DNA of 57,497 nt. Source: Candidatus Peribacteria bacterium (GTDB lineage Bacteria; Patescibacteriota; Gracilibacteria; Peribacterales; Peribacteraceae). This document shows positions 43,641-52,832 of this stretch, in pieces; position 1 is the first letter of the stretch; each line of letters starts with the position of its first letter. Made by a program: the position numbers and the translations under genes. The notes under the pieces were generated by a model. The model worked only from the letters and a program-made list of their open reading frames with translations, had not been told where the DNA came from and did no database searches. The stretch is from NCBI GenBank assembly GCA_023245935.1, contig JAHFJM010000004.1, forward strand, positions 77,924 through 135,420, in the 5' to 3' direction.

Positions 43641-44312
43641 CAAATCGAGCGAACGAAAAACCGCACATCACGTGCGACAATCCGGAATGGAGCAATACTG
43701 ATTCGTCTCGCGAAAAATCTTTCTACGACAGAGGAGGCAAGGCATATCGACGTGCTGCTGAAGCGCATGGCAAAAGCATTCATAAAGGAGAAAACGCGAA
43801 CGACCATCGATCCGTTTGCAGGAATTCTTCAGGGAGAAACCGAAACAACCGTTCATCTCGTCACGGGACAATCCGTGCAATTCGAAATCGCAGAGGGCGG
43901 AAGAACACGGACGAAAGCGATGCGAAACGGATGGAGAATCACGAGAGCACCACACGCAGACAAGCGAACGCTTCATCGTTCTCTGTGGCATTTGCTAGCT
44001 CTGTCGGCAAGTGTATCGGTTCGCTCGCTGGTTCGCGGCATCAATGAAGAGACGCTGCAGGTGAACATCACGAGTGTCGCGCTCAAGTTGATGCGATCGC
44101 GGTGGGGAAGTTGCGGGCGACGAGGGCAGATCGCACTCTCCACTCCGCTGCTCCTCACGAGCCCCCAAATTCTCCGGTACGTCATCATTCATGAACTCGC
44201 TCACATGCCGCACCCGAATCACTCGGCGAAATTCTGGCGAACCGTGGGAGAATTTGAGCCAGGGTACAGGAAGAGAGTGAGGGAACTACGAAAGTTCAAG
44301 CTGCCATCATGA
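43542..44312 (+). CDS. YgjP/SprT-like zinc metallopeptidase (M48 type)
   Basis: The C-terminal half carries the family signature SRWGSCGRRGQIALSTPLLL and the zinc motif HELAHMPHPNHSAKFW (HExxH plus a downstream His). The domain begins near FQIERTKNRTSRATIRNG. The true start is uncertain: the listed GTG (43542) gives 256 residues but includes about 33 that are read from the repeat hairpin. The substrate is unknown. It is divergent from the RmlD-like gene, with overlapping 5' ends. Confidence 0.82.
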   Translation: MIRENEQWTAYHKSHNQSPSKPHILSVPSLLPFQIERTKNRTSRATIRNGAILIRLAKNLSTTEEARHIDVLLKRMAKAFIKEKTRTTIDPFAGILQGETETTVHLVTGQSVQFEIAEGGRTRTKAMRNGWRITRAPHADKRTLHRSLWHLLALSASVSVRSLVRGINEETLQVNITSVALKLMRSRWGSCGRRGQIALSTPLLLTSPQILRYVIIHELAHMPHPNHSAKFWRTVGEFEPGYRKRVRELRKFKLPS

Positions 44313-44320
44313 AAAGGAAT

Positions 44321-44403
44321 GTATGGAAAGTACGGAAGGTATGGAATGTATAGGAGGAAAAAATCCCTTCCTCACTTTCGCTACCTTCCAAACCTTCCGT
44401 ACC
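44321..44403. repeat. Nonamer-phased hairpin before ftsK
   Basis: The left arm GTATGGAAA GTACGGAAG GTATGGAAT GTATAGGAG (44321-44356) faces CCTTCCTCA CTTTCGCTA CCTTCCAAA CCTTCCGTA (from 44366). The period is exactly nine in both arms. Confidence 0.85.
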
Positions 44404-44452
44404 TCTTGAGTCATCTACCGAATTCCCCCGCTCTGAGCTATACTCTTCCCCG

Positions 44453-46690
44453 ATGCCAAAAGTCCGTCGGAAGGCCACACTTCGAAGGCGACGCAGAACC
44501 CCGAGGAAATCGAAGCCTCTGTTCGTGCTTGAGGAACACACCAGCAGGCAGGTAAAAGCAATCCTTGCGATCGGTCTCGGATTGGTGCTCTTCCTCGCTC
44601 TCCGCGGCAGTGCCGGAGCGATGGGGCTTGGCATCAGCAGAATTCTCACGTTTCTGTTCGGTACCTGGAATGTCCTTTTTCCCGCGATGCTCATCGCTCT
44701 CGGATGTCTGCTGATGATCGGCACATCCCCGAATATCGAAATTAAACGTACCGTTGGACTCCTCCTCTGCCTCAGCTCGTTTCTCGGGATCATCACGCTC
44801 CTCTCCCCTGCCATCGACATGGCGGATCATCGGGATGAGCTCGGGGGCGCCGTCGGTTTCATGGTGGCGTTTCCCTTCGTGGCATTCCTCAGCAAGGGGG
44901 CGGGATACATCATGCTGTTTGCTGTTTTTTTGATCGGACTGTTCGTGACATTCGAGCCTGATATTCCCGCAATGATTGTGAGCTTGAAAACTCCGAAGAA
45001 AGAGAAACGAGGTGCGAAGATAAAAGAAAAAGAAGAGAAGGAAGAGGAAGAAGAACCGGAAGATCTGGAAGATTTGATCGAACAGGGTGCGAAAGAAGCG
45101 GATCTCAATATCGTCCGACCCGAATTTGCGAAGCCGTTCGAAGAGAAGAAGAAAGACGAGCCGAAAGTACAGACGGTTGCGAAAGCGAAAGCAGGCGAGA
45201 TGCTCGAGATGAAGAACACACGCTTCGAGGAATGGAAATTCCCTGAGCTTGACTTGCTCGATTCGCGCAGAAGCACGCTCACCATCGACGATGAAGAGCT
45301 GAAGCGTCAGGCGGCACGCATCAAGGAGAAACTCGCCGAGTTCGACGTGGATGTGACCATGAAAGACGCTCACCCCGGTCCCACCGTCACGCAGTTTACG
45401 CTGCAACCGGCGGAAGGCATTCGGCTGAGTAAAATCGAAAACCTGAAGGATGATCTCGCCCTTGCGCTTGCAGCACAGAGCCTGAGAATCGAAGCACCGA
45501 TCCCCGGCAAAGCACTCGTGGGCATCGAGATGCCGAATGAGAAACGTTCGACGGTGTACCTGAAAGAACTGCTGGAATCGCAGGTCTTCCGGCAGTCGGA
45601 GTCGCCGCTCACGATCCCGCTCGGACGCGGCGTCAGCGGAGATGCGATGGTTGCAACCATCGAAGATATGCCGCACCTTCTCATCGCGGGAGCGACGAAT
45701 TCCGGCAAATCGGTCGCGATGAACACATTCCTGATTTCTTTGCTCTTCCAGAACGCCCCCCACGAACTGAAGCTCATTCTCATCGACCCGAAGCGCGTCG
45801 AGCTGATGCCCTACAACGGCATCCCGCACCTTCTGACTCCGGTCATTACTGAATCCGAGAAAGCATTGCAAGCGCTACGATGGGCGATTGCAGAAATGGG
45901 ACGTCGCCTGCATCGCTTCTCGGAAATCGGCGTCAAGAACCTCGCGGAGTATAACGAGAAACAGACGGAAGATGACAAGAAACTGGCACGCATCGTCATC
46001 GTCGTGGACGAACTCGCGGATCTCATGATGCGCCAGCACCGCAAAGACACGGAAACGATGATCGCCCGCATCTCTCAGATGGCGCGCGCTGTGGGTATGC
46101 ACCTGATCATCGCGACGCAGCGCCCCAGCGTGGATGTGATCACCGGCCTCATCAAAGCGAATATCCCCACGCGCATTTCCTTCCGTGTCGTCAGCTCCAT
46201 CGACTCGAGAACCATCATCGACAGCATTGGGGCAGAAGATCTGCTCGGGAAAGGTGACATGCTGCTGATGAATGCCGTGACCCCCAAGCCCGTGCGCATT
46301 CAGGGCATCTTCATCTCGACGAAGGAAATAGAACGGATCATCAACTCGGTGAAGGTTGCCGGAGGAGGCATGCTGACGGAGGAAATCACGTTCGGTGAGG
46401 GAAGCGAGCCGGGCGAGGGAGGAGGGATGCTTGCCCACCGTAGCCTTGGCGAAGGTGGGATCGATCTCGACCAGGATGACAACGGAGGAGACGATCTCTT
46501 CTTCGAAGCAGTCCGTGTCGTGCAGGAAACGAATAAAGCATCGGCAAGCCTTCTCCAAAGGCATCTGAAGGTGGGCTACGCACGCGCGGCACGCCTGCTC
46601 GACATCATGGAAGGGAAAGGAGTCGTCGGTCCGGTCGATGGTGCCAAGCCACGGAAGGTCTACATTGACAAGATGGCGGAGAGTGAATAG
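44453..46690 (+). CDS. ftsK: DNA translocase FtsK/SpoIIIE
   Basis: Septum-located motor that clears chromosomal DNA during division. 745 residues: a very basic N terminus, four membrane segments (about 35-168), a Lys/Glu-rich linker (180-260), the alpha/beta motor with Walker A GATNSGKS (413-420) and VVDELADLMM, and a winged-helix gamma domain at the end (about 678-745). Between motor and gamma lies an insert with HRSLGEGG (about 661-668), encoded by a palindromic repeat. TATACT (44439-44444) is eight bases before the ATG. Confidence 0.96.
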   Translation: MPKVRRKATLRRRRRTPRKSKPLFVLEEHTSRQVKAILAIGLGLVLFLALRGSAGAMGLGISRILTFLFGTWNVLFPAMLIALGCLLMIGTSPNIEIKRTVGLLLCLSSFLGIITLLSPAIDMADHRDELGGAVGFMVAFPFVAFLSKGAGYIMLFAVFLIGLFVTFEPDIPAMIVSLKTPKKEKRGAKIKEKEEKEEEEEPEDLEDLIEQGAKEADLNIVRPEFAKPFEEKKKDEPKVQTVAKAKAGEMLEMKNTRFEEWKFPELDLLDSRRSTLTIDDEELKRQAARIKEKLAEFDVDVTMKDAHPGPTVTQFTLQPAEGIRLSKIENLKDDLALALAAQSLRIEAPIPGKALVGIEMPNEKRSTVYLKELLESQVFRQSESPLTIPLGRGVSGDAMVATIEDMPHLLIAGATNSGKSVAMNTFLISLLFQNAPHELKLILIDPKRVELMPYNGIPHLLTPVITESEKALQALRWAIAEMGRRLHRFSEIGVKNLAEYNEKQTEDDKKLARIVIVVDELADLMMRQHRKDTETMIARISQMARAVGMHLIIATQRPSVDVITGLIKANIPTRISFRVVSSIDSRTIIDSIGAEDLLGKGDMLLMNAVTPKPVRIQGIFISTKEIERIINSVKVAGGGMLTEEITFGEGSEPGEGGGMLAHRSLGEGGIDLDQDDNGGDDLFFEAVRVVQETNKASASLLQRHLKVGYARAARLLDIMEGKGVVGPVDGAKPRKVYIDKMAESE
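46434..46459. repeat. Palindromic element inside ftsK
   Basis: CCCACC-gta-GCC-tt-GGC-gaa-GGTGGG is a nested inverted repeat in the linker before the gamma domain. It is read in frame as part of LAHRSLGEGGI. Similar CCACCTTCGCCAAGGCTACGG sequences occur as dispersed repeats in other bacteria. Confidence 0.65.
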
Positions 46691-46712
46691 GATACAATGC
46701 TTTTCTTCCTCT

Positions 46713-46910
46713 ATGCCACTAGAACACGATTTAGATGACCACGAGCCGCTCATTGATGATCATCTGAAACAGATCATCGGCGATGATGAAGAAGAACTCC
46801 CTGTTGAGGATGAAGCAATTTTTTCACTGAGATTTGGAGTGAGGAATAAACTTGTAAACACCAATTGGTTCCCGAATACCGATGAGGACAATCTTTCCGA
46901 TGTCGCCTAA
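46713..46910 (+). CDS. Small acidic hypothetical protein
   Basis: A 65-residue protein, strongly acidic in its first half (MPLEHDLDDHEPLIDD...). TACAAT lies 14 bases before the ATG. No signal, membrane segment or motif. It lies between ftsK and the ITPase gene and is probably cotranscribed with the next gene. Confidence 0.55.
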   Translation: MPLEHDLDDHEPLIDDHLKQIIGDDEEELPVEDEAIFSLRFGVRNKLVNTNWFPNTDEDNLSDVA

Positions 46911-46918
46911 CTTGGATC

Positions 46919-47158
46919 ATGCGCATTATTGTTCTTCATCCCGACAGCGCAATGATTCTGGGCTCCTCTCGACCTAGATCAAAAGAAAACCCGCCCATTG
47001 TGCCGTTGCAATTCGAAATACCTACAGGAACGGCGTCGCATGAGAAAGTGATGGCAGAAATGGCGGAAGCACGCAAACGCTTCAATGCACGGTTCGGCAC
47101 AATGACCGAGTCCGCGGTAGACTCCATCTATGAAGCTCCTCCTCGGAACAAACAATAA
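46919..47158 (+). CDS. Small hypothetical protein overlapping the ITPase gene
   Basis: A 79-residue protein, MRIIVLHPDSAMILGSS..., eight bases after the previous stop. Its last 29 bases overlap the start of the ITPase gene, which suggests coupling. The second half is helical and charged (EKVMAEMAEARKRFNARFG). Not recognised. Confidence 0.55.
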   Translation: MRIIVLHPDSAMILGSSRPRSKENPPIVPLQFEIPTGTASHEKVMAEMAEARKRFNARFGTMTESAVDSIYEAPPRNKQ

Positions 47159-47744
47159 GGGCAAGATCATCGAAATGACAGAGGTGCTTTCCGGGCTTCC
47201 GCTGACACTTCTGACTCCCGGAGAACTGAAACTGAATGCTGACGTGGATGAAACAGGACAGACGTTTCAGGAGAATTCTCTGATCAAAGCGCGACACTTC
47301 TTTCAAGCGTCACAACTTCCGACGCTTGCAGACGACTCCGGCATTGTCGTCGATGCACTGAAGAATGAACTGGGTGTGTCCACTCGCCGATGGGGAGCGG
47401 GATTAACGGCGACGGATGAAGAATGGATTTCATTCTTTCTCGAGAGAATGAAGAAAGAGAAAAATAAGAAAGCACGATTCGTCTGCTGCCTCAGTTTCAT
47501 CGATGAACTTGGTTCCGAGCACGTATTCAATGGAACGTGCGACGGTGTGATCACCGAGGCGCTGGAGGCGACGTATCTGCCTGGGCTTCCGATCTCTGCA
47601 TGTTTCAAGCCTGATGGATTTTCTTGCGTTTATTCAGCCATGAGTATTGAACAAAAGAATAGTACAAGTCATAGGGGAAGGGCGATGAAGAAGATGAAAG
47701 AATTTCTGAAGAAAACTCTCGAGAGAGAACATGCTGAACACTAG
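47130..47744 (+). CDS. rdgB: Non-canonical purine NTP pyrophosphatase (HAM1/RdgB)
   Basis: Hydrolyses ITP, dITP and XTP to keep them out of nucleic acids. 204 residues with the N-terminal substrate motif LLLGTNNKGKIIEM, the metal site ENSLIKARHFF, ADDSGIVVDAL, and the family ending SHRGRAMKKM. The middle is somewhat diverged (YLPGLPISACFKPDGFSCVYSAM in place of the usual GYDPIF motif). It overlaps the preceding gene by 29 bases and its stop overlaps the convergent gene by four. Confidence 0.9.
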   Translation: MKLLLGTNNKGKIIEMTEVLSGLPLTLLTPGELKLNADVDETGQTFQENSLIKARHFFQASQLPTLADDSGIVVDALKNELGVSTRRWGAGLTATDEEWISFFLERMKKEKNKKARFVCCLSFIDELGSEHVFNGTCDGVITEALEATYLPGLPISACFKPDGFSCVYSAMSIEQKNSTSHRGRAMKKMKEFLKKTLEREHAEH

Positions 47745-48151
47745 TCCCGGACAGCAATGAAAGAGAAGGGCACCCCTCCGATCAAGCGACCTTTTCCGTC
47801 GAGCAGCAATTCTACATTCGGAAAATCAGGGTGTTTCCAGACTTTGAGGTCGCCACGATGATAATCACGACAGGTGAACGGAATATGCATGTGCAAATGA
47901 CCTCTCCTGTACTCAAAAACATCAGTATTTTTCATAATAAGACCCTTGCGAATCGGTTGTCCAGAAATACAGACATTCCACACGGGATTGGATGAACGCA
48001 CAACACCGTTCTTTTGGAGACGAATAATATTTGGCGGTATGAATGAAACAACCTGAGAAAAACTTGTCTCTCCTTGGAGAAAATCGTCAACAGACAAAAT
48101 CGATGGCAGGAGCGGCCGAAGAAGAAAAGTAGTCAAGAGGAAGTGCATCAT
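47741..48151 (-). CDS. Hypothetical protein, possibly exported
   Basis: A 136-residue protein with a hydrophobic N terminus (MMHFLLTTFLLRPLLPSILS) that could be a weak signal or anchor. The rest is polar with a His-rich stretch (RRGHLHMHIPFTCRDYHRGD). It ends in a beta-like segment (VELLLDGKGRLIGGVPFSFI). No family is recognised. A start at the second ATG is equally possible. Confidence 0.6.
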   Translation of the reverse strand: MMHFLLTTFLLRPLLPSILSVDDFLQGETSFSQVVSFIPPNIIRLQKNGVVRSSNPVWNVCISGQPIRKGLIMKNTDVFEYRRGHLHMHIPFTCRDYHRGDLKVWKHPDFPNVELLLDGKGRLIGGVPFSFIAVRD

Positions 48152-48171
48152 CGATCAGTACACCGTACGGA

Positions 48172-48378
48172 ATGACGCAAGGAAACAGCATCGATATTTC
48201 GCAACGGAAACAATCCAAGAAATGGCTTGTAGAAAGCATCTATGGTGTTCTTAATCTGTGCAGAACCGATGGCAATCTCCATGCGAAGAAGCATGTTGCG
48301 GAGTCATCGTTCTCTGACCCTCGTCCATCAACTACTGAAACTTCGGAAGACCCAATTCCTCGATGGCGAGCGCCTTAA
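48172..48378 (+). CDS. Doubtful small ORF
   Basis: A 68-residue frame filling most of a 180-base gap. TACACC lies seven bases before the ATG, the spacing typical here. However, the 3' end overlaps the opposite gene by 47 bases and the product is polar and featureless. It may not be a gene. Confidence 0.25.
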   Translation: MTQGNSIDISQRKQSKKWLVESIYGVLNLCRTDGNLHAKKHVAESSFSDPRPSTTETSEDPIPRWRAP

Positions 48379-48856
48379 ACCTAATATCCGAAGTACGACT
48401 GATCGCCTGAGAAAGAAGTGCAACTCTTCGTTTGTGCTCATCGCGAGCATTCAGAGCCGCTTCACTCGGAAGCAAATATCTTTTCGTCCGAATGACCGTG
48501 GATCCCAGAACGGAAATGACCATGCCTGCTACCATCGCCTGCAAAATCATCGCGCTCAGCCCGATGCTTGCAGCGACCGTCGTCAACTTCATCTCTCGCT
48601 GAAGAATCGCATACCATGACGATCTCATTTCTTTGCCCACACGCGTGCAGAGAAACTCAAATTCTTCGTACACATCGATCTTGGTTTTATCTTCTTTCAA
48701 TTCCTGAAGACGAACGTTCAAAGCGTCGTGAGTGCGTTGCAGAATCGTACAGAGCTCCTTGTCCTTGCTCATGATTTCCGCAGAAATAGCAGCAGAAATC
48801 ACATCGAGACGATCCTTCACGCTTTCGACTGCCCATGAGGGAACAGGTTCTGCCAT
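48332..48856 (-). CDS. Hypothetical membrane protein
   Basis: 174 residues from MAEPVPSWAVESVK. A helical, charged N-terminal half (about 1-85, IMSKDKELCTILQRTHDALN) is followed by one or two hydrophobic helices (about 93-122, LTTVAASIGLSAMILQAMVA) and a charged tail. A longer start at 48919 would add 21 residues. Function unknown. Confidence 0.65.
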   Translation of the reverse strand: MAEPVPSWAVESVKDRLDVISAAISAEIMSKDKELCTILQRTHDALNVRLQELKEDKTKIDVYEEFEFLCTRVGKEMRSSWYAILQREMKLTTVAASIGLSAMILQAMVAGMVISVLGSTVIRTKRYLLPSEAALNARDEHKRRVALLSQAISRTSDIRFKALAIEELGLPKFQ

Positions 48857-48948
48857 GCGAATGCATGAGTATTGCCGTACGCAAAGAAGGTCGCAAATAA
48901 TGAAGAAGATACGAAGCAATACTGCCTTTCGGATGCGAAAAAGTCTTA

Positions 48949-51942
48949 TTACTCCCCTCTCTCAATCGGCGCGAAATCCAATGCAAGAATTTTCTTCCAT
49001 ACAAGTCTGATCAGCGACCGAAGATCTTCTTTCTCAGCATCAAGAATGGAAAACTGTCGACTGATGTGCTGCTCCCCGCGCTCACCGATGAATTCAAGTG
49101 AGAATGCTTGTGGCACAAGCATCGGTTCCGCTTGCTCGAGAAGCAACGAGTAGAACACAAGCTGACGGAAATTGTCGCCATCACGCGTGCGGGAAACTCT
49201 CCCCGGCTCCATGCCACCGCGGATCGCAGCAGGCGCTTTCGGTTTTCCGGTTTTGTAATCGATGACCACCGCATCAGCCGACGTCGCCGATGCCGTATCG
49301 ATACGATCGATTTTTCCTTTGATCGGAATCCCTGCTTCTGGGGAGTCGGAAGAGATGCTCAACACCACACGATAGTCGCGTTCGACTGCATAGATGAAAG
49401 GCGTCGCGCCCTGCAGACGCTGTTCAAAGTAGAGGGGCAGCGCATCCTTCGCTTGTGAGAGAAGATCATCGCACTGCTTCTTCGTCAGAATCGTTCTCTC
49501 GGAAAGATACCACTGGAACGCCGCAAGGAATTGATGCAGGTCGAACGTTGTACCTTTCCTCACCGCAGTCGCCCATTCTTTCAGAGCCCAGTGGGCTGCG
49601 CTTCCGTAGCCGAGGGCACGCACCGACGATTCGGTGAGCCTCTCGGGCTGCCCGAGAAGATAGGTTCGTCGGAATTCCCGGGGATCATCCAAGAATGCAG
49701 AAAGAGAGCTTGGAGACAGTGCAAAATCGGCAATCCGTTCACGCAAGTACGCCTCCAGTTCTCTGTCCGGCTTCCGCTCCGGCTTCAGGAGCAGCAGTGA
49801 CGACTTTTCCCCATCCTTCAGGGCTCCATCGATTTCCGGAAGCGGACCAGCTTCCGCGAAGAACACCGAAGGAGCAACTGCCCTGGCACGCTCACCGACG
49901 GCAAATTCCTTCGGGCAGAGCATGAAGAGTTCACGCTTGGCTCTCGTCATCGCAACGTAGGCAACACGTCTCTCATCCTGATGTTTCTCGAATGTTTTCC
50001 GCTCGCTCTCCCATCCGAAAAGCAGATCCTGCGGCACCGACAAGCCGGACTTCTTCGAACGGTCGTCCCAATGCCCTTCCCGAAAACCGCTGAGAATCAC
50101 CGTATGGAACTCGAGACCTTTGCTCTGGTGCGCTGTGAGAAGTTGCACGCCTGCAGTCACCAGATGCGGCATCTGATACGTGAGGCGGAGCTGAGAGTAG
50201 CCCTCGTCGGCGTACAAGTTCAGGTCGGACAGAAATGCACGAAGCGTCAGAAACGGATGATCGAGACAGCGCTGTTTCACGTACCGGAAGAATGCTTCGA
50301 TTGCTGCAAGATCGAGCGGGTCGGCGAGACCATCCTCCAGGGAAAGACCGGACTCCCGAAGCACATGCTCAACGGTTTCGAGCACCGAACGCGAGTGCTG
50401 TTTCTGCTCGAAATCGAGCAGTGCATCCCGTGCACGAATAAGGGTCTTACGATCGGTGAAGTCGATGCCTGATGTCTCGATCTCAAGAAGAAGATTCTTC
50501 CCGCTCTTCTTTGCCTCTCTCGCTGCCGCAATCACGCGTCCGATATCGGCGGGGTGACAACCGAAACACTCGCAAGAAAGTGCATGGAGAAATTCAGTAT
50601 CGGAAGACGACTCGACACTCCGAAGAATCGCAAGCGCCTGCGAAACAATCGGATGCGTGAGGAGATCAGATTTCCCCATCAGGATCACCGGAATTTTTCT
50701 GGCACGAAGCACGTCGTAGATCGGGAGGAGCTCCGCATTCGTCTGCACAAGAACGACGATTTCCTGCGAGGGAATGCCGGCATGGAGACGCTCGTCGATG
50801 AGATCGGCGATCAACCACGGCTCTGCCGTGTCGGACGGCGGTCGCAGGAGGACGGGATCCGTTCCGACATCCTTCGTGAAAGCGTTCAGATCTTTCTTCA
50901 GGTCCGGAATCCTGCCGATCAGTCTCTCTTCGTTGTGCGCAATCAAACGTCCCGCTGCATCGAGAATTTTCTGTGTCGAGCGATAGTTCGTCGTGAGCAC
51001 GATGACGGGTGCGCTCGGAAAACGGTCGCGAAAGCCGAGAAGATGTTCCATGTTCGCACCCTGAAACCGGTACACGGATTGATCGTCATCACCCACCAGG
51101 AAAAAATTTGGTTCGTGCGGGACGGTTGCGTACGTCGTCAGCTTCTCGATCACCTTCCACTGCGCACCGTTTAAGTCCTGCGCTTCATCGACAAGAATGT
51201 ACTGGTATCGCTCCTGGAGAGACTGCAACAACCACTCTTCGGAAGAAAACGCAGCAATCACGGTCAGAATCATGTCGTCGTAATCGTAAAGATTCTGTTC
51301 CTGCAAGGCTTCCTGATAACGCCTGAAGAGATCTGTGAAATCTCGAAACTTTAGAGCCTGCAGCAGATTTTTTTCATGCTGCTTGGTGCCCTTCTTGCTC
51401 TTGCTTTGCATAAGAGCGTCGTACTCGTCAGCAACTCTGAGGAGATCCTGCAATGATTTTCCTTCGCGCTTGCAGTCGCTGATGCGACCGAGAATATCCG
51501 GAATTCTGTCGTACGGATTCTTCGGATTGATCAAGGCGGAATTGTCACTGACGGAATCGACAATCGACTGCAGCAGTCTGTACTTCTCGAGATCCGATAT
51601 CGCCTTCTTCGATTCCCAGTCCGAAAACGTCGCCGTGTTGCGTGCAATCACCGAGTCGCAGAAACCGTGCACGGTGGATACCGTCACTCCGTACGCATCA
51701 GATCCGATGATTCTTTGGAGGCGCTCCCTCATCGCGACGGCACCGCTCGTTGAAAATGTCAGACACAGGATGTTACTCGGCTTCGCATGAGTCTTGTTCA
51801 GGATATTGGCTGTGCGCATCGCAAGAACCTGCGTCTTCCCCGTTCCCGGTCCGGCAACGACCATCAACGGACCTTCGACCGTATCCACGGCACGCTTCTG
51901 CTCCGGGTTCAGGCGCTTGTATTCCGAAGAGAAAGTGGGCAT
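48949..51942 (-). CDS. UvrD/Rep-type helicase with C-terminal PD-(D/E)XK nuclease
   Basis: 997 residues. Helicase motifs: GPGTGKT (31-37), VSTVHGFCDSVIA, ILVDEAQDLNGAQ, GDDDQSVYRFQGA, TTNYRST, VQLLTAHQSKGLEF and VAYVAMTRAKREL. The last 250 residues have the RecB-like nuclease pattern with IDRIDTA, VIDYKTGKPK and QLVFYSLLLEQ. This architecture resembles one-subunit AddA-like or UvrD-exonuclease proteins of DNA repair. The start is placed at MPTFSSEYKRLN because TATACT (51949-51954) is six bases upstream. It is the last gene of the dnaG-rpoD cluster. Confidence 0.93.
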   Translation of the reverse strand: MPTFSSEYKRLNPEQKRAVDTVEGPLMVVAGPGTGKTQVLAMRTANILNKTHAKPSNILCLTFSTSGAVAMRERLQRIIGSDAYGVTVSTVHGFCDSVIARNTATFSDWESKKAISDLEKYRLLQSIVDSVSDNSALINPKNPYDRIPDILGRISDCKREGKSLQDLLRVADEYDALMQSKSKKGTKQHEKNLLQALKFRDFTDLFRRYQEALQEQNLYDYDDMILTVIAAFSSEEWLLQSLQERYQYILVDEAQDLNGAQWKVIEKLTTYATVPHEPNFFLVGDDDQSVYRFQGANMEHLLGFRDRFPSAPVIVLTTNYRSTQKILDAAGRLIAHNEERLIGRIPDLKKDLNAFTKDVGTDPVLLRPPSDTAEPWLIADLIDERLHAGIPSQEIVVLVQTNAELLPIYDVLRARKIPVILMGKSDLLTHPIVSQALAILRSVESSSDTEFLHALSCECFGCHPADIGRVIAAAREAKKSGKNLLLEIETSGIDFTDRKTLIRARDALLDFEQKQHSRSVLETVEHVLRESGLSLEDGLADPLDLAAIEAFFRYVKQRCLDHPFLTLRAFLSDLNLYADEGYSQLRLTYQMPHLVTAGVQLLTAHQSKGLEFHTVILSGFREGHWDDRSKKSGLSVPQDLLFGWESERKTFEKHQDERRVAYVAMTRAKRELFMLCPKEFAVGERARAVAPSVFFAEAGPLPEIDGALKDGEKSSLLLLKPERKPDRELEAYLRERIADFALSPSSLSAFLDDPREFRRTYLLGQPERLTESSVRALGYGSAAHWALKEWATAVRKGTTFDLHQFLAAFQWYLSERTILTKKQCDDLLSQAKDALPLYFEQRLQGATPFIYAVERDYRVVLSISSDSPEAGIPIKGKIDRIDTASATSADAVVIDYKTGKPKAPAAIRGGMEPGRVSRTRDGDNFRQLVFYSLLLEQAEPMLVPQAFSLEFIGERGEQHISRQFSILDAEKEDLRSLIRLVWKKILALDFAPIERGE

Positions 51943-51963
51943 GGAGAAAGTATAGCGCAAGGC

Positions 51964-52827
51964 TTATGCCATCCTCTCACTGAGAATCATCAGAAAAAAC
52001 ATTTGAAAAGAAACCGTACCAAAAAACAGTAGAAGCCAGAGAAGAAAACCAAGTTTGATCGACAGCAGCGAGACGAGGGACACAAGAATGATCAGCAGGA
52101 AAAGAGTGGCTGCACTGACCACCGCAAGCCCGAGAAGCGAAGCGATCACTCGAAACCAGTGATGCTTCGTTCGCCTCATACTCTCTCGAAGGCTTTCAAA
52201 AATCCCCATGCTTCCGCTTGCGAGAATGGCAGGTGCGAGAACGAGACGGGGAACCATCACGAATGCGATCAGAGGACCCACAAAGGGAATCCAGAGGAAG
52301 GAACGGACGAAGAACCAAAACATGAGCAGAAGCATCCGGAGCGTCATCATCGGGAGGCGGCAAACAACTTCATAACCGGATACTACGGAACCGCCTGCGA
52401 GGAGAAGAAAAAATACGCATGCGATGAAGAGAATGGTCATATTGAAGAGAAAGGAGAGGAAAACCCACGGAGCGACATTCACGATGAACTTGAAAGCATC
52501 ATCATTTGGCTGTGAATCCGGAGAAGTAGTCTCTTTCCAATCTCGCATTGTCATGTGTCGAACGAGGACTGCCGCATCCCGTTCATCGAATACCGCCAAG
52601 CGCTTGTCGATAGTCACCTGCAGCTGTTCCCAGGAAATACCCGCATCGGTTGTGATCCGGTCTTCAAGTGTCGAGACCGCCTGCCCGGTAAATGTCGAGA
52701 CGATCGCCGACAGCAACGCAAAGCACAGGATGGCAACACCGACGACGTTCTTCTTCATCCGAAGCAGCGCAAGACTCGACACGAACACCGAGGAAAAACC
52801 GACAGGTTGTTTGCGGCTTTTTGCCAT
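51964..52827 (-). CDS. Polytopic membrane protein of unknown function
   Basis: 287 residues with about six membrane segments: one after a basic head (VVGVAILCFALLSAIVSTF), a soluble loop of about 80 residues, then five (for example WVFLSFLFNMTILFIACVFFLLLAGG and VVSAATLFLLIILVSLVSLL). The mid-part resembles generic DUF4013-like membrane proteins. It starts five bases after the rpoD stop and is surely cotranscribed with it. MAKSRKQP is taken as the start; the upstream extension overlaps rpoD. Confidence 0.8.
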   Translation of the reverse strand: MAKSRKQPVGFSSVFVSSLALLRMKKNVVGVAILCFALLSAIVSTFTGQAVSTLEDRITTDAGISWEQLQVTIDKRLAVFDERDAAVLVRHMTMRDWKETTSPDSQPNDDAFKFIVNVAPWVFLSFLFNMTILFIACVFFLLLAGGSVVSGYEVVCRLPMMTLRMLLLMFWFFVRSFLWIPFVGPLIAFVMVPRLVLAPAILASGSMGIFESLRESMRRTKHHWFRVIASLLGLAVVSAATLFLLIILVSLVSLLSIKLGFLLWLLLFFGTVSFQMFFLMILSERMA

Positions 52828-52832
52828 AGAAA

